In this document: positions 7,183-17,095 of the stretch, piece by piece
Numbering within the stretch: position 1 is the first letter of the stretch
Layout: every line of letters starts with the position of its first letter
From: Fictibacillus nanhaiensis
Lineage (GTDB): Bacteria > Bacillota > Bacilli > Bacillales > Fictibacillaceae
Assembly: GCF_019801215.1 (NCBI RefSeq)
Contig: NZ_JAHVJO010000001.1
Location: 1,240,001-1,304,000, forward strand
Length of the DNA stretch: 64,000 nt
Direction: 5' to 3'
The notes under the pieces: model-generated
Database searches by the model: none
What the model was told of the DNA's origin: nothing
Seen by the model: the letters and a program-made list of their open reading frames with translations, nothing else
Program-made: the position numbers and the translations under genes

Positions 7183-8316
7183 TTAGTGGTGCTGCAAGCA
7201 GTTATCTACTGAGATTTTGCCTTCATCAGCACATACTTTACCTGTTGTGAATACTCTTTCACCCCTGGCATTAATCAGTTCAGCTTCGAATAGATTACCG
7301 TCACTTGTTTGAACAAGAGCCAGGTTGAATTGATACTTCTCTCCAGTTGAATCCATATGTCCTCTACCGGAGATCGTCATTTTCCAGCCATCCTCATAAC
7401 CATCACAGCATTGTGTGTCTTGGGTAAATTCGGTTGCTGTGTAGTTGAAATCGGTTTGACCGTTTGAAGTGTCTGAGTCGTTAAAGCTTAATCGGAATGA
7501 GCTATTTGCCATTTGATAGTTTGGGCAAATATCAACTAAAACAGTTGCACGCCCGCTTTCCGTTGCACCCTCGCCTGTTAATCCGCTTGCCTCTCCAGAT
7601 GCTTTACACAGACATCCTGGCCTGGGATAAATGTCAGGGCATTGCTGAGGGAAAGTGATAGGCGGACAATATTCACCATCGTTCTCTGGTGCGACTAAGT
7701 CATTCTCACGTGGAGAACAGTATTTAGCCATAACCTCAAGCTTTACTTCTGCTTCTACTTGGATATCGATGCAGAACGTGATGTCCACAACAAAAGAAGT
7801 TGGTGAAGGACTGTTTAACATAACTGTTCCTGATGGAATACGAGCAAAGATCTTTGTGATTCTGCAATACAGGTCTGTTCCATCTGGGTAGCAAAGGCAA
7901 AATGACTCAAAAACAGAAGCGTTAACCATCATTTCACATACTACCACTCCATTACGGTCTACAACCTGAACTTTAATATCTGTTGTAAACAAGAGTTCGA
8001 CAAGCTGAGCATCAGCAAATCCTCCGTTAATAGCGACAGTTACATCTCTCTTTTCACCTACCTGTTCACAAAGATAATGTTCACTGCAATTTTCATTCGT
8101 TTCGTTTGAAAGCGGGAATGCTGGTGGTGTTTTAGGTACTTTTGATACCATCCTTAACGGGCGACGAGAAGGATCATCCAGCGCTTCTTCAATTGCAGCG
8201 ATTTGTTCAGGAGTAAAAGAAACTGTTTTTCTTACGTTTAATGTATCAGTCACCCAGTCGTAAACTTTCTGGACGCGGATACACTCATCCTGCAAGTGTT
8301 TATGATTGTTTCCCAT
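7183..8316 (-). CDS. Cys-rich putative spore-surface (exosporium-like) protein
   Basis: A protein of about 377 residues. It starts E-C-I-R-V-Q-K-V-Y-D-W-V, a pattern I associate with Bacillales spore-surface or repeat proteins. A beta-rich domain with many Cys (F-C-L-C-Y-P, T-F-C-I-D-I, Y-C-P-P) follows to about residue 230. A Gly/Pro/Cys linker leads to a second beta domain (G-R-A-T-V-L-V-D-I-C to the end). ATG 8316 was chosen because AAAGGAAGG is 6 nt upstream; ATGs at 8340 and 8337 overlap that signal. There is no signal peptide, as expected for a mother-cell coat protein. The family is not firmly recognised. Confidence 0.7.
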   Translation of the reverse strand: MGNNHKHLQDECIRVQKVYDWVTDTLNVRKTVSFTPEQIAAIEEALDDPSRRPLRMVSKVPKTPPAFPLSNETNENCSEHYLCEQVGEKRDVTVAINGGFADAQLVELLFTTDIKVQVVDRNGVVVCEMMVNASVFESFCLCYPDGTDLYCRITKIFARIPSGTVMLNSPSPTSFVVDITFCIDIQVEAEVKLEVMAKYCSPRENDLVAPENDGEYCPPITFPQQCPDIYPRPGCLCKASGEASGLTGEGATESGRATVLVDICPNYQMANSSFRLSFNDSDTSNGQTDFNYTATEFTQDTQCCDGYEDGWKMTISGRGHMDSTGEKYQFNLALVQTSDGNLFEAELINARGERVFTTGKVCADEGKISVDNCLQHH

Positions 8317-8436
8317 TGTTTCCCTTCCTTTCCTCATCATGATCTGAAGATTCCATACATACTATGGGAATAGAGTGGGTTATGACACAAGAACGAAAGC
8401 CTATTTTTATAGGAAAGAGCTTAAGGAGGAACAATT

Positions 8437-9477
8437 ATGAGAACTGTTTGGTACAACAATGAAAAAGTGTGCGACTTAACACCATCAGAATATGAAGCTC
8501 TTTGTCTTCTATTGCCTTATTGGGGATTGCAGATGTCTGAAGCAGGTGAAGAAATTACAGGTGCTCTCTCCACTTTTATGATAGGAATTCAAGGCTTAAC
8601 ACAACAAAAAGTAAAAGAGCTCGATCAACTTTTACAGCATACTGGTATTTCCATTACATCGAATGATCAAGTAAAATGCGACCAACGTTTTTATGTAGAT
8701 TTTTATGAAAATCACCCGATGCCACTTGCATTGAATACACCTGATAAACAGCTTTATTACTTGAATCCGGCTACATCTGTTCGTTTTCCTGTACAATCAG
8801 CGATCCACAAAGGCATTACATTAAAAAGAAAGGATGGTCCACTATTTTTAGCCGTTCAGCCTTCTTATGAAAAACAAATTGCTGAATGGATCAGCTATCT
8901 TGTCATTCAATCCTTTTTACGTTTTTCGTTTGAATCTCTTACATCTATCTCAGAAACAATATTTATTTCATGTGCTGAAAAAGTGCTCACTCAGGTGAAT
9001 CCTATTTTTGCTGCAAAGCAGCTTCCAAATCTCAAAAACGAGCAATATGTTGAAAAAAGTCCACAAACAACCATCAAACCAAAAAATGAAAATATCAAAA
9101 AAGAAGTGATTGTTAATTATGTAGAGGAAGAAGATTCATTTACCGATTCTAGTCTACAAAAACCCTCTGGAGAAAAGATAGCTGTACCGCAAATTAGACC
9201 CTTTTCTGCAAAAGGATCCTTAATAACGAGTAAAGTACCCAAAACCTATGAACAAGGTCATGTCTTGAAAAAAAATGCTCAAGCCATTAATCCATTTAAA
9301 TCAAGCTCTCATCAAGAAAAGCCTATCCAACCATTTAACACCAACCCTTCAAGGAAAAAAGATACTTCCGTCATCCGTCCATTTCAAACAAATCAAAACA
9401 CCCCGTCCATGACTCGAGAATATACTGACAATGCATCCAGTATATTTAGAAAGAGGAGAGATGAAAAACGTGAATAA
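8437..9477 (+). CDS. Hypothetical protein with repeated xPF motifs
   Basis: A 346-residue protein. Residues 1-195 look globular (W-Y-N-N-E-K-V-C-D-L-T-P-S-E-Y start, F-Y-V-D-F-Y strand). Residues 200-346 are Lys/Ser/Asn-rich and probably disordered, with four short repeats I-R-P-F, I-N-P-F, I-Q-P-F and I-R-P-F near residues 253, 284, 297 and 313. AAGGAGG lies 8 nt before the ATG. It overlaps the next small gene by 17 nt. The repeats could be linear docking motifs for a coat protein. cotO sits near fabI/cotZ in B. subtilis, but I see no CotO signature here. Function unknown. Confidence 0.7.
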   Translation: MRTVWYNNEKVCDLTPSEYEALCLLLPYWGLQMSEAGEEITGALSTFMIGIQGLTQQKVKELDQLLQHTGISITSNDQVKCDQRFYVDFYENHPMPLALNTPDKQLYYLNPATSVRFPVQSAIHKGITLKRKDGPLFLAVQPSYEKQIAEWISYLVIQSFLRFSFESLTSISETIFISCAEKVLTQVNPIFAAKQLPNLKNEQYVEKSPQTTIKPKNENIKKEVIVNYVEEEDSFTDSSLQKPSGEKIAVPQIRPFSAKGSLITSKVPKTYEQGHVLKKNAQAINPFKSSSHQEKPIQPFNTNPSRKKDTSVIRPFQTNQNTPSMTREYTDNASSIFRKRRDEKRE

Positions 9478-9625
9478 GGATGACCTTCAAAAGCTTTATG
9501 CAGAAATTAAAGCGAATAAATCCAAAGTTGCCGCAAAAAACGATACTCTCTTAACCCCTCCGGTCAAAAAAGGCTGCGGTTCTTGTGGAAAAGTAACTTG
9601 GAAACCGAAAAAAAAATCCATATAA
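9461..9625 (+). CDS. Small protein with C-terminal CGSCG motif
   Basis: A protein of about 54 residues, highly basic, with K-K-G-C-G-S-C-G-K near the C-terminus. The CxxC could bind metal or form disulfides. GAGGAG lies at 9453-9458. ATG 9461 is close to it (2 nt), and GTG 9470 is 11 nt away, so either could be the start. It overlaps the end of the upstream gene and is followed at once by a terminator, so it is probably translationally coupled to its larger neighbour. Confidence 0.6.
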   Translation: MKNVNKDDLQKLYAEIKANKSKVAAKNDTLLTPPVKKGCGSCGKVTWKPKKKSI

Positions 9626-9653
9626 AAAAAAGCTGCGTTTAGCGGCTTTTTTT
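9625..9653 (+). terminator. Terminator after the xPF/CGSCG gene pair
   Basis: AAAAAAAGCtGC-gttta-GCgGCTTTTTTT. The symmetric A and T flanks allow it to work in both directions. Confidence 0.8.
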
Positions 9654-9665
9654 CATTCTCTACGA

Positions 9666-10877
9666 CTAGGTGTTAAGAATGTTTTTAAAATTTTTTGCAA
9701 ATACAGAAGTGTCTTTGATTAAAGTTAGTTCTTCTAGTTGTTTTAATACCACATCTTTTTTTCCAGGATAGCCTGTTAACAAAGGATGCTGTTTGTTGGA
9801 TTGGATGTTTACTGCTAATTGATTTATTGCATGAGGAAAAGCCGTTTTCACTTCTTTGTAGCTTCCCGGGAAACGCTCAATAACTTTTAGAAAAGAATGA
9901 TAGATATGATGGACATTCACCGTATCAATTTCGAGATAATGTAATATAAAAACACGTAGTTGCAGTTCATGGTATTTTCTAAACACTCTCAAAAAATTTT
10001 GTACAGCTTGCTGTCCATTTGACTCTTGAACAGGGTGTTCTTGGTGATAGGCAACTAAAGGCTCATGATTCAAAAAAGTATATCCCTTTTTATATAAGCG
10101 ATACCCTAATTCAATATCTTCCCATCCATAACCGGAAAACGCTTCATCAAATAACCCATATTTATCAAAAGCTTCTCTTTTAATCGATACATTGCCGGTA
10201 CAAAAAAGCAGCCATGGAAAATGAAAGCCTTTTAATTCATTACCGAATACATCAAACAGCTTCTCTCTATAGATGGCTACATGCGGTTTCGGAAAAGTTA
10301 GTTTTTTAAAGGACTGATCGATAATTTGATCAGACTTTATTAATTGAGCAGGTTTTACCCCTTTATGTTTTATCCAAGTTTGTATAGCACTATTTGGATA
10401 GGTTTGAATGAGTGCATGAAAGGAATCAAGTTGTTTTTGATTGAATTCTGGATGATAGATCGTATAAATACCACTTAAGACCATACTTCCTGATACTACT
10501 CTTTTATCCTTTTCAATCTGTTTTACATAATGCTGAAAAACAAAATCAGGATTCACCAGAATTTCGGCGTCTAAAAAAATAATGATATCTCCTGTTGCAT
10601 GCTCTATACCTAAATTTCTTATTTTCGATCTTCCAATATTTTGTTCGCTTTCTATATAATGCAGACAAAACTGAAAAGTATGATTATTGATCATCATGTT
10701 TGTACCATCAACAGAACCATCATCCACGACAATAACCTCGTAATCTGATTTTGGAAACGTTTGATTGTTCAAAGAGTATAAGGTTAAAAGCAGTTCAATT
10801 CCTTTGTTATAAGTAGGCAGAATAACACTTATTTTCTTCTTCTTATTTTGAAAAGGTCCATACGTCTTTTTTTTCAA
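9666..10877 (-). CDS. Family 2 glycosyltransferase with GT27-type C-terminal motif
   Basis: A 403-residue GT-A fold enzyme. The N-terminal I-S-V-I-L-P-T-Y-N-K strand is followed by VVDDGS (nucleotide binding) and an FLDAE acid motif in place of DxD. G-W-E-D-I-E-L-G-Y-R-L in the C-terminal half is the galactosyltransferase-type acceptor motif. A C-terminal extension of about 120 residues has no recognisable domain. It is the last gene of the nine-gene glycan operon and lies 12 nt after the preceding GT2. No membrane segment, so it acts in the cytosol. Donor and acceptor are not predictable; spore-surface glycosylation is inferred from context. Confidence 0.85.
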   Translation of the reverse strand: MKKKTYGPFQNKKKKISVILPTYNKGIELLLTLYSLNNQTFPKSDYEVIVVDDGSVDGTNMMINNHTFQFCLHYIESEQNIGRSKIRNLGIEHATGDIIIFLDAEILVNPDFVFQHYVKQIEKDKRVVSGSMVLSGIYTIYHPEFNQKQLDSFHALIQTYPNSAIQTWIKHKGVKPAQLIKSDQIIDQSFKKLTFPKPHVAIYREKLFDVFGNELKGFHFPWLLFCTGNVSIKREAFDKYGLFDEAFSGYGWEDIELGYRLYKKGYTFLNHEPLVAYHQEHPVQESNGQQAVQNFLRVFRKYHELQLRVFILHYLEIDTVNVHHIYHSFLKVIERFPGSYKEVKTAFPHAINQLAVNIQSNKQHPLLTGYPGKKDVVLKQLEELTLIKDTSVFAKNFKNILNT

Positions 10878-10889
10878 AATTCCACCTCC

Positions 10890-11624
10890 TTAATTATTTC
10901 GTTCGTTAATCAATGCATTAATAGCATTTGTATACTTTGATCTCACTTGATGAAACTCTTTCATTTGCTTTTCTTTGTAAACAATCGATCCCATGCTGTT
11001 GTGTACTCGGTAATTGGTTAGCGTACAATGATAATAATCTATGGAATAGCGAAGCCTGCATCTTATCCAATATTCATAATCCTGAGCATATAGCAAATTC
11101 TCGTCAAACCAGCCTACGTCTCCAATAACACTTTTCTTCATTAAGACTGTACATCCATTAATCGGGTTAGAAACTAACATCGTTTTTGCAACGTCCCACT
11201 CATCTTTAAAAGGATATCCTACATTCGATTTGGTGATCTTATTTTCACTGTTGATCAAGTTGAAGTTGGTAAAACTTATAACACTATTTCTAGTAAGCAT
11301 GAACTCCAGCTGCTTATTAATCTTGTGTTCATCAAATAAGTCATCAGAACTCAGCCATGCAATGTACTCACCTGCAGCATTTCTTAACCCTGTGTTTAAC
11401 GCTCCTGAAACCCCATTGTTTTCCTGTTTGATGCATTTGATTTTAGAACGATAGGCATCTATTAAATGGGCGTTTATTGTAGAGCCATCATCTATGACTA
11501 TAATTTCAACATGAGGGTAGGTTTGATTTAAGGCACTTTCAATGGCTAAGTGAATAAAGGGACAGTTGTAAAAGGGAATAAGGATCGACACAAGCGGTGT
11601 TTTTCGTAATGTCATGGATCTCAA
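10890..11624 (-). CDS. Family 2 glycosyltransferase
   Basis: A 244-residue single-domain GT2. It has the [10 protein letters not shown] start, VIDDGST, the W-L-S-S-D-D catalytic acids and NGCTV(L) in the acceptor region. It is a clear paralogue of the GT2 at 20339-21058 over its whole length. Its start overlaps the cysC stop by 4 nt (ATGA), so translation is coupled. Cytosolic; the transferred sugar is unknown. Confidence 0.88.
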   Translation of the reverse strand: MRSMTLRKTPLVSILIPFYNCPFIHLAIESALNQTYPHVEIIVIDDGSTINAHLIDAYRSKIKCIKQENNGVSGALNTGLRNAAGEYIAWLSSDDLFDEHKINKQLEFMLTRNSVISFTNFNLINSENKITKSNVGYPFKDEWDVAKTMLVSNPINGCTVLMKKSVIGDVGWFDENLLYAQDYEYWIRCRLRYSIDYYHCTLTNYRVHNSMGSIVYKEKQMKEFHQVRSKYTNAINALINERNN

Positions 11625-12214
11625 TCCTTTAGCTTTTCTTGAATAAAGTTTTTTAATAGTTCAGTGCATTGCTCTAAGTTATTTTGCTGGGTATTAATAA
11701 GCAAATCAGGATTTTCAGGAATTTCGTATGGAGATTGAATACCCGTAAATTCTTTAATTTTTCCTTCACGAGCCTTTTTGTATAGACCTTTCGGATCTCT
11801 TTTCTCACATTCTTCCACCGGACATTCTACATAAATCTCGTAAAATTCCGAATCAGAAAACAAGCTTCTTACGATATTCCTGTCCGCTTCAAAGGGGGAT
11901 ACAAATGCTGAAAGGACAACTATTCCAGCATCTACAAAAAGCTTTGACACTTCACCGATCCTTCTGATATTTTCTACTCGATCCGCATTTGAAAAATGAA
12001 GATCTTTATTCAAACCATGACGAATGTTATCTCCGTCTAACAAATAGGTTGAATAATTTAATGCAAATAGTTCTTTTTCCAATTGATTGGCTAATGTAGA
12101 CTTGCCTGAACCTGATAAACCTGTGAACCAAAATACAGCACTTTTATGACCATGTTTTTTTTGACGATCTGTTTTAGTTATATGTGTCTGATGCCAAAAA
12201 ATGTTGTCACTCAT
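11621..12214 (-). CDS. cysC: Adenylylsulfate (APS) kinase
   Basis: A 197-residue APS kinase that phosphorylates APS with ATP to give PAPS. The Walker A is G32-L-S-G-S-G-K-S39-T. Family motifs [19 protein letters not shown] and [10 protein letters not shown] are all present. It lies 3 nt after sat and overlaps the following GT2 by 4 nt. It sits inside a glycan operon with no PAPS reductase, so the PAPS most likely serves a sulfotransferase rather than cysteine synthesis. That role is inferred. Confidence 0.95.
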   Translation of the reverse strand: MSDNIFWHQTHITKTDRQKKHGHKSAVFWFTGLSGSGKSTLANQLEKELFALNYSTYLLDGDNIRHGLNKDLHFSNADRVENIRRIGEVSKLFVDAGIVVLSAFVSPFEADRNIVRSLFSDSEFYEIYVECPVEECEKRDPKGLYKKAREGKIKEFTGIQSPYEIPENPDLLINTQQNNLEQCTELLKNFIQEKLKD

Positions 12215-12217
12215 AAT

Positions 12218-13324
12218 CTATGTCCCTCTTTCTTCATCATGTTTCATACCGTTAATTAATATCTCGGCGACTTCTTTTCGAGTGAACTCCTCTGGAGGGG
12301 TAATTCCTTGGCGCAGTAACTCTCTTACTTTTGTGCCGGAAAAAATAAGATGAGAGGCTGAGTCATGAGGACAGGTTTTATAGGAGGCTACTTGCTGACA
12401 TTCTTTACAATAGAAGCTATGTTCAAAAAACAGAGGGGTAATCCCTAATTCTTCTGGAGTAAACTGGTCAAAAATGCGTTGTGCATCATATGTGCCGTAA
12501 TAATCTCCCACCCCTGCATGATCTCTTCCTACCACGAAATGTGTACATCCATAATTTCTTCTTACAAGTGCATGAAAAATAGCTTCTCGTGGTCCTGCAT
12601 ATCTCATGCTGGCAGGAAAAACACCGAGCAAAACACGATCTTGCGGATAATAGTTAGTTAACAGCTTCTCATAACTGGCCATTCTTACATCAGCTGGAAT
12701 GTCATCCGATTTTGTTTTTCCGACCAACGGGTGTATGAACAGTCCATCAGTCGTTTCTAATGCGCATTTTTGAAGATATTCATGAGCTCTGTGAATGGGA
12801 TTACGTGTTTGAAAGCCTACGATCGTTTTCCAGCTCTTCTCAGTAAAATAGGCTTTCGTATCACTTGGTGTATGGGGATATTGACTGAAAGGAAAAGCCA
12901 TTTCTTTAGTCATCCGAATTTTGCCAGCAACATAAAACGCTTTTCTTCCATACGCAGCTTTTACTCCTGGATGGATTGTATCATCTGTTAAATAAACGGC
13001 TTTAACTTCCTTTGTTCGATCCACTTCATAAATTTCCTCAATATCTATTTCACCATAGATGTCATTTCTATATAAAAGCAGAGCTGTTTCACCGATTTCC
13101 AGCCTTACCGTTTCCTCTTTCGATGCAGGCAGAACGATGGGCAAACTCCAAATATGTCCATCCTTTAATCGCATGTGTGTTAAACAACTTCTATAATCTT
13201 CTTTCGTCATAAAACCGTCGAGAGGATGGTACGCACCTATATGAATCATGTACAGATCCGTAAGGGCCATTTCATCCATTTCGATGGTGTTTTGTTTCTG
13301 TTCATTTTTACTCGTTTCTTTCAT
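12218..13324 (-). CDS. sat: Sulfate adenylyltransferase (ATP sulfurylase)
   Basis: An ATP sulfurylase of about 368 residues that makes APS from sulfate and ATP. The nucleotide motif is Q162[10 protein letters not shown]172, and the second motif is G256-R-D-H-A-G-V-G. Cysteines near the C-terminus (F-Y-C-K-E-C...C-P-H) look like a zinc knuckle. ATG 13324 is the start, 13 nt after the upstream GT4 gene; an in-frame extension to 13432 would run into that gene. The N-terminus is shorter than in B. subtilis Sat and lacks the usual P-H-G-G-x-L segment. It pairs with cysC for PAPS synthesis. Confidence 0.93.
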   Translation of the reverse strand: MKETSKNEQKQNTIEMDEMALTDLYMIHIGAYHPLDGFMTKEDYRSCLTHMRLKDGHIWSLPIVLPASKEETVRLEIGETALLLYRNDIYGEIDIEEIYEVDRTKEVKAVYLTDDTIHPGVKAAYGRKAFYVAGKIRMTKEMAFPFSQYPHTPSDTKAYFTEKSWKTIVGFQTRNPIHRAHEYLQKCALETTDGLFIHPLVGKTKSDDIPADVRMASYEKLLTNYYPQDRVLLGVFPASMRYAGPREAIFHALVRRNYGCTHFVVGRDHAGVGDYYGTYDAQRIFDQFTPEELGITPLFFEHSFYCKECQQVASYKTCPHDSASHLIFSGTKVRELLRQGITPPEEFTRKEVAEILINGMKHDEERGT

Positions 13325-13337
13325 AAGTTCACCCAAT

Positions 13338-14366
13338 CTATGAAGATAATAGTTTAAGAAGAGCTTGATGGAAAAGTCTCGAACTTCTTTCCCATGTCCA
13401 TTTTTGCGCTTCTTGCATCCCTGCTGCTGCAATTCTATTTCGCAAAGTTTGATTCTGAATCAGTTCAGTTACCTGCTTACTCAATTTCTCTTCATACCGA
13501 TAAGACATTAAACAGTTCACTCCATGCTTACCATAATCTGTGTTTCCTCCAGCATAGGTTGTTACGACTGCTGCACCCGTTTTCATCGCTTCAAGACTCG
13601 GTAGAGACGCACTGTCATACGTTGAAGAATTCACAAAAATATCTGTCTGGTTTAAGTGATAGTTCAATTCAATATCATCTGCAGGTGTATAAAAGTTTAC
13701 CCAAGGAGCTAGTTTAAGTTTTTGAAGTGAATCAGAAGTGTGAAACTCATTCGGAGGTGTAATAAAATTTATTTTTACTGAAGGATTAGCAACCTTTACT
13801 TGATATAATTGGTCTACTAAAAAATCCTGTTCTCGATGAGAGGAATAACCATCTTCCGTTTTTCTCATCACGGCTGAAATATTGAGACCATTCCCTTTTC
13901 TTATGCCCAATGGCTTAAATGCTGAAGAGACTCCTACAGGTATGATACTTCCTTTAATTCCATGATTAAGTAAGATGATGTCTTGCTGCCATTTTGATAG
14001 TACAAAAACATGAGGGGTAAGATGATAACTTCTGAAGGAAACATTGTTTTCTGGCAAAAAAGTAGGTTCATAGCATAAGCTTAAGCGCACATGCTTACCT
14101 TTTCCTGCACGGCTTGCAGCCTCCACTTCAGGCACAGTCGTATAATAGTTAGAGACAAGTATGTCAGAAACCGGAAAATCACTTGCCTTTGGCACTGAAT
14201 TTGGAACACGTATAATGTTGGCGAGAATTGTGTACTCCACTAAACCAAAAGAAGGCATAACAATTTTCACATCATGGCCCATCCGAGTTAAATGATTGAT
14301 TAACTCAGCAAGCATTCTTTGAGCGCCCCCTTTACAGAGGGTAATTATTGAAAACGTAATTTTCAT
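13338..14366 (-). CDS. Family 4 glycosyltransferase
   Basis: A 342-residue GT-B enzyme. The N-terminus has the K-G-G-A-Q-R donor/acceptor loop of GT4 proteins. The C-terminal half has the [17 protein letters not shown] motif, equivalent to the E-x7-E nucleotide-sugar site. No membrane segment. Its start overlaps the preceding SDR gene by 4 nt and it is followed by sat after 13 nt. It probably extends the glycan in the cytosol; the sugar is unknown. Confidence 0.85.
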   Translation of the reverse strand: MKITFSIITLCKGGAQRMLAELINHLTRMGHDVKIVMPSFGLVEYTILANIIRVPNSVPKASDFPVSDILVSNYYTTVPEVEAASRAGKGKHVRLSLCYEPTFLPENNVSFRSYHLTPHVFVLSKWQQDIILLNHGIKGSIIPVGVSSAFKPLGIRKGNGLNISAVMRKTEDGYSSHREQDFLVDQLYQVKVANPSVKINFITPPNEFHTSDSLQKLKLAPWVNFYTPADDIELNYHLNQTDIFVNSSTYDSASLPSLEAMKTGAAVVTTYAGGNTDYGKHGVNCLMSYRYEEKLSKQVTELIQNQTLRNRIAAAGMQEAQKWTWERSSRLFHQALLKLLSS

Positions 14367-15292
14367 GGAGTTAACTTCCTTTTAGCATGTTCATCTCTAA
14401 TATCTTTAAAAATATCTTGAATGGATTCTTCAATGGGAATCAAAGGTACCCAGTTGAGAGATTTAATCTTTGATAGATCATTTGATAAATAAATATCTGG
14501 CTTTGTGTCTTTTTCTTGTTTCGTTTTAAAGTCTATTGATGTTTGGGATTTGATGATAGAAAGGAGCTGCTCTAGAGTTCGAGGAATACCTGAAGCAATT
14601 TCATACTCTTCACTTGATTTCCCATGCAACAACAACACTTCATACGCTTTAACAACATCCCTTACATCAAGAAAATCACGAGTATTCTGCAGATGTGACA
14701 CCTCTATTACCGGATTAATATCTTTGATCTTTTCCATTGCTATGATCTTTTTTATTAATACTGTACATATGCCATTTGACGTTCCAGGTCCAATTAAATT
14801 TGAGGGCTTTGCTATCACAATGTTCATTGAAAAAAGGGATTCCCAATATTTAGCTAGTAATTGTTGAAACATTTTCGTAACTCCATAAGGATGATTTGGG
14901 TGTTCATTGTTTGTTGGAGAGAATTGAAGAAGTGAACTAACGATGACAATCTTGGTTTGAGGTGATGTAGTTCTTATCGCTTCTAAAACGTTCAATGTAT
15001 TGTAAACATTTGACTGAAAGTAGTCAGAAGGATATTTCCACGAATCACCCACCGAATTACTTCCTGCTAAATGGAGCACATAATGTGGCTGAATTTCTCT
15101 TATTAAGTTGGCAACAGAAGAATAACAGGTTAGATTGACCTCTCTCTTCTCCCACATTCCCATTGATTCTTTTGTTGCATTACGATAGGTACCTATCACT
15201 CTATAGTTTTTGGAAAAAAAATAGTTGCATGCATGAATGCCAGTAAATCCTCCTGCCCCGGTTATGAGTATAATAGGCCTGCTATCATTCAT
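14363..15292 (-). CDS. NAD-dependent epimerase/dehydratase (sugar SDR)
   Basis: A 309-residue extended SDR. It has the NAD motif T-G-A-G-G-F-T-G, a substrate Ser in V-S-S-L-L-Q-F and Y-G-V-T-K as the catalytic Y-x3-K. It is similar in style to GDP-4-keto-6-deoxymannose reductases and UDP-sugar 4-epimerases. It overlaps both neighbours (4 and 8 nt). It may be the 4-keto reductase of a 6-deoxy sugar, acting beside or instead of the RmlD-like enzyme upstream. The exact reaction is not fixed by sequence. Confidence 0.85.
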   Translation of the reverse strand: MNDSRPIILITGAGGFTGIHACNYFFSKNYRVIGTYRNATKESMGMWEKREVNLTCYSSVANLIREIQPHYVLHLAGSNSVGDSWKYPSDYFQSNVYNTLNVLEAIRTTSPQTKIVIVSSLLQFSPTNNEHPNHPYGVTKMFQQLLAKYWESLFSMNIVIAKPSNLIGPGTSNGICTVLIKKIIAMEKIKDINPVIEVSHLQNTRDFLDVRDVVKAYEVLLLHGKSSEEYEIASGIPRTLEQLLSIIKSQTSIDFKTKQEKDTKPDIYLSNDLSKIKSLNWVPLIPIEESIQDIFKDIRDEHAKRKLTP

Positions 15293-16112
15293 GTGCTTTC
15301 ATCCAATCCCTTAGCTCTGTAATCATCTCTAAGTTAGGAGGGACTGTGTATTGAAAATCTGTTCTCGTATTTAGAAGAGATTTGTCACAAAATTGAGTTT
15401 GGAAGGGATGGATCGTCACATCATCCTTTTGAAAAACCGTTTGAAAACGTTTTAATAGTTCATATTTTGAAACGATCTCTGGTGATGTTAATTGATAAAG
15501 GCCTGTAATATCCTGTTCAATACTCGCTGCTATAGCTTTTGCTAGTTCAAGAGTAGTGATTCCATTCCAATACACGTTTGTAAAACCTTTAATGTTTCCT
15601 TGTTGATTCATGAACCAGTGAAGGAGCCCAATGCCATTTTTTAATTCAGGGCCTACAATGGATGTGCGCAACGTTAAATGTCTTCCGACGGTAACTTCAC
15701 CTAACATTTTCGTGCGAGCATAAATGGTAACTCCGTCTGGGACGGCTGTTTCTGTATATTTCCCTTGGTCACCAGTGAACACGCAATCTGTACTAATATG
15801 AATGAGCTTTCCACCGTATGAATCAAGAAGTGAAGCTACAAAGTGGGGTATAAAACTGTTTACTAATATGGCTTGTTGTTTATGTCGCTCAGCGAAATCA
15901 TTTAAAATTCCAGCACAGTTTATGATTACATCAGGTTTTTTGCTTAAAATTAATTCGCGAACACGTTCCAAATCCATAACATCTAAATAATACCCTTCGG
16001 TATCATCACAATCTCTGGATGTGTGACTGATATGGTATGGTGTATTTTTCTTAAGATAAGAGGTGACCATATGTCCGGCCATCCCTTTTCCTCCGAGAAC
16101 AAGTATCATCAT
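15285..16112 (-). CDS. RmlD-like 4-keto sugar reductase (WbvR type?)
   Basis: A 275-residue RmlD-family SDR. It has L-G-G-K-G-M-A-G-H-M for NAD(P), H-I-S-T-D-C-V-F-T-G with the catalytic Thr, and Y-A-R-T-K as Y-x3-K. RmlD proteins reduce the C4 keto group of activated 6-deoxy sugars. Placed between a UDP-GlcNAc dehydratase and a 2-epimerase, it matches the middle enzyme of UDP-L-QuiNAc (WbvB-WbvR-WbvD) or UDP-L-FucNAc (FnlA-B-C) synthesis. Its short RmlD-only architecture favours the WbvR type. Overlaps the next gene by 8 nt and the previous by 4 nt. Confidence 0.85.
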   Translation of the reverse strand: MMILVLGGKGMAGHMVTSYLKKNTPYHISHTSRDCDDTEGYYLDVMDLERVRELILSKKPDVIINCAGILNDFAERHKQQAILVNSFIPHFVASLLDSYGGKLIHISTDCVFTGDQGKYTETAVPDGVTIYARTKMLGEVTVGRHLTLRTSIVGPELKNGIGLLHWFMNQQGNIKGFTNVYWNGITTLELAKAIAASIEQDITGLYQLTSPEIVSKYELLKRFQTVFQKDDVTIHPFQTQFCDKSLLNTRTDFQYTVPPNLEMITELRDWMKAHE

Positions 16113-17095
16113 TCCAGAAAGCCACCTTTAATGAGCATTTGGCGAATTTCTTCCTTTGACATTAAATTTTCTGCTGAACTATAACTCTCAAGCTCTACCT
16201 TTCTAAAAGGGGTATAATATTCATTTAGTCCTTTAATATCAATGGTAGGCAAAATTACAAAGTACTCTTCGTCATAATATACCGTTGTGGTACTTTCATA
16301 TTCTGATAAAAGCAGTTCGTGCAATTTTTCTCCTGGGCGAATACCAAGCTCCACCATCTTGATTCCTTCTTTACCTGATTCCTCGATCAAAACCTCTGCA
16401 AGATCTGTTATTTTACACGTGGGCATTTTCATGACAAATATTTCTCCGCCCCTGCTTTCATAAGTCGCTTTGAACAATAGTTGTATGGCATCTTGAAGGG
16501 TTAGAAAGAAGCGCGTCATCCTTTTGTCCGTAATTCCGACTTGCCCTTTATTCTTAATATGATCTTTAAAAACATGGATAACACTTCCGTTCGTACCGAG
16601 AACGTTCCCGCCTCTTACACAGACAAATTTTGTTTCTGATTCTAAAAGATTGGCATGAATAATTAACTTTTCGCCAATTGCTTTCGTCATTCCATAAAAA
16701 TTGGAGGGATTGGCGGATTTGTCAGTTGAGATATAAATTACTTTTTTTACTTTATTTTCAACTGCTGCTTCAATTACATATTGTGTTCCGATAATGTTCG
16801 TCTTTAAAGCTTCATATGGCTGGTGTTCACAAATCGGAACGTGTTTAAGAGCTGCCAGGTGATAAACATAATCAATATTCTTGCTCGCTTTTAAAATGGC
16901 TTCTTTATCACGTATATCACCAATAATAAAATTCAGTTTTTCATTGTAGTCAAATTGACGCTGCATCGCTACTTGGCTCGCTTCATTACGTGATAAAATC
17001 CTGATTTCTTTCGGGTTCTTTTGCAACAGCTGCTTTACAAGCTCATGTCCCCATGAACCTGTCCCACCTGTAATCAAAATCGTGCTATTAAACAA
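16109..17095 (-). CDS. UDP-GlcNAc 4,6-dehydratase/5-epimerase (WbjB/FnlA/WbvB type)
   Basis: A 328-residue soluble member of the CapD/polysaccharide biosynthesis family. It has T-G-G-T-G-S-W-G for NAD, S-T-D-K-S-A-N-P (Thr124-Asp125-Lys126) and Y134-G-M-T-K138. It lacks the membrane domain of CapD, as in WbjB/FnlA/CapE. These convert UDP-GlcNAc into 4-keto-6-deoxy sugars with epimerisation. It overlaps the upstream 2-epimerase gene by 8 nt, and the two flanking genes supply the next two steps. Confidence 0.9.
   Translation of the reverse strand: MFNSTILITGGTGSWGHELVKQLLQKNPKEIRILSRNEASQVAMQRQFDYNEKLNFIIGDIRDKEAILKASKNIDYVYHLAALKHVPICEHQPYEALKTNIIGTQYVIEAAVENKVKKVIYISTDKSANPSNFYGMTKAIGEKLIIHANLLESETKFVCVRGGNVLGTNGSVIHVFKDHIKNKGQVGITDKRMTRFFLTLQDAIQLLFKATYESRGGEIFVMKMPTCKITDLAEVLIEESGKEGIKMVELGIRPGEKLHELLLSEYESTTTVYYDEEYFVILPTIDIKGLNEYYTPFRKVELESYSSAENLMSKEEIRQMLIKGGFLE

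Noticed and set aside
8358-8366. CATACTATG/CATAGTATG as divergent sigma-K -10 elements between 7183-8316 and 8437-9477
   Set aside because: Each has a mismatch and no AC at the proper -35 distance on either strand.
8437-9477. Calling this gene cotO because cotO lies near fabI/cotZ in B. subtilis
   Set aside because: No CotO sequence signature could be seen; position alone is not enough.
13325-13432. sat starting at 13432
   Set aside because: The extension overlaps the GT4 gene and has no ribosome site; ATG 13324 follows that gene directly.
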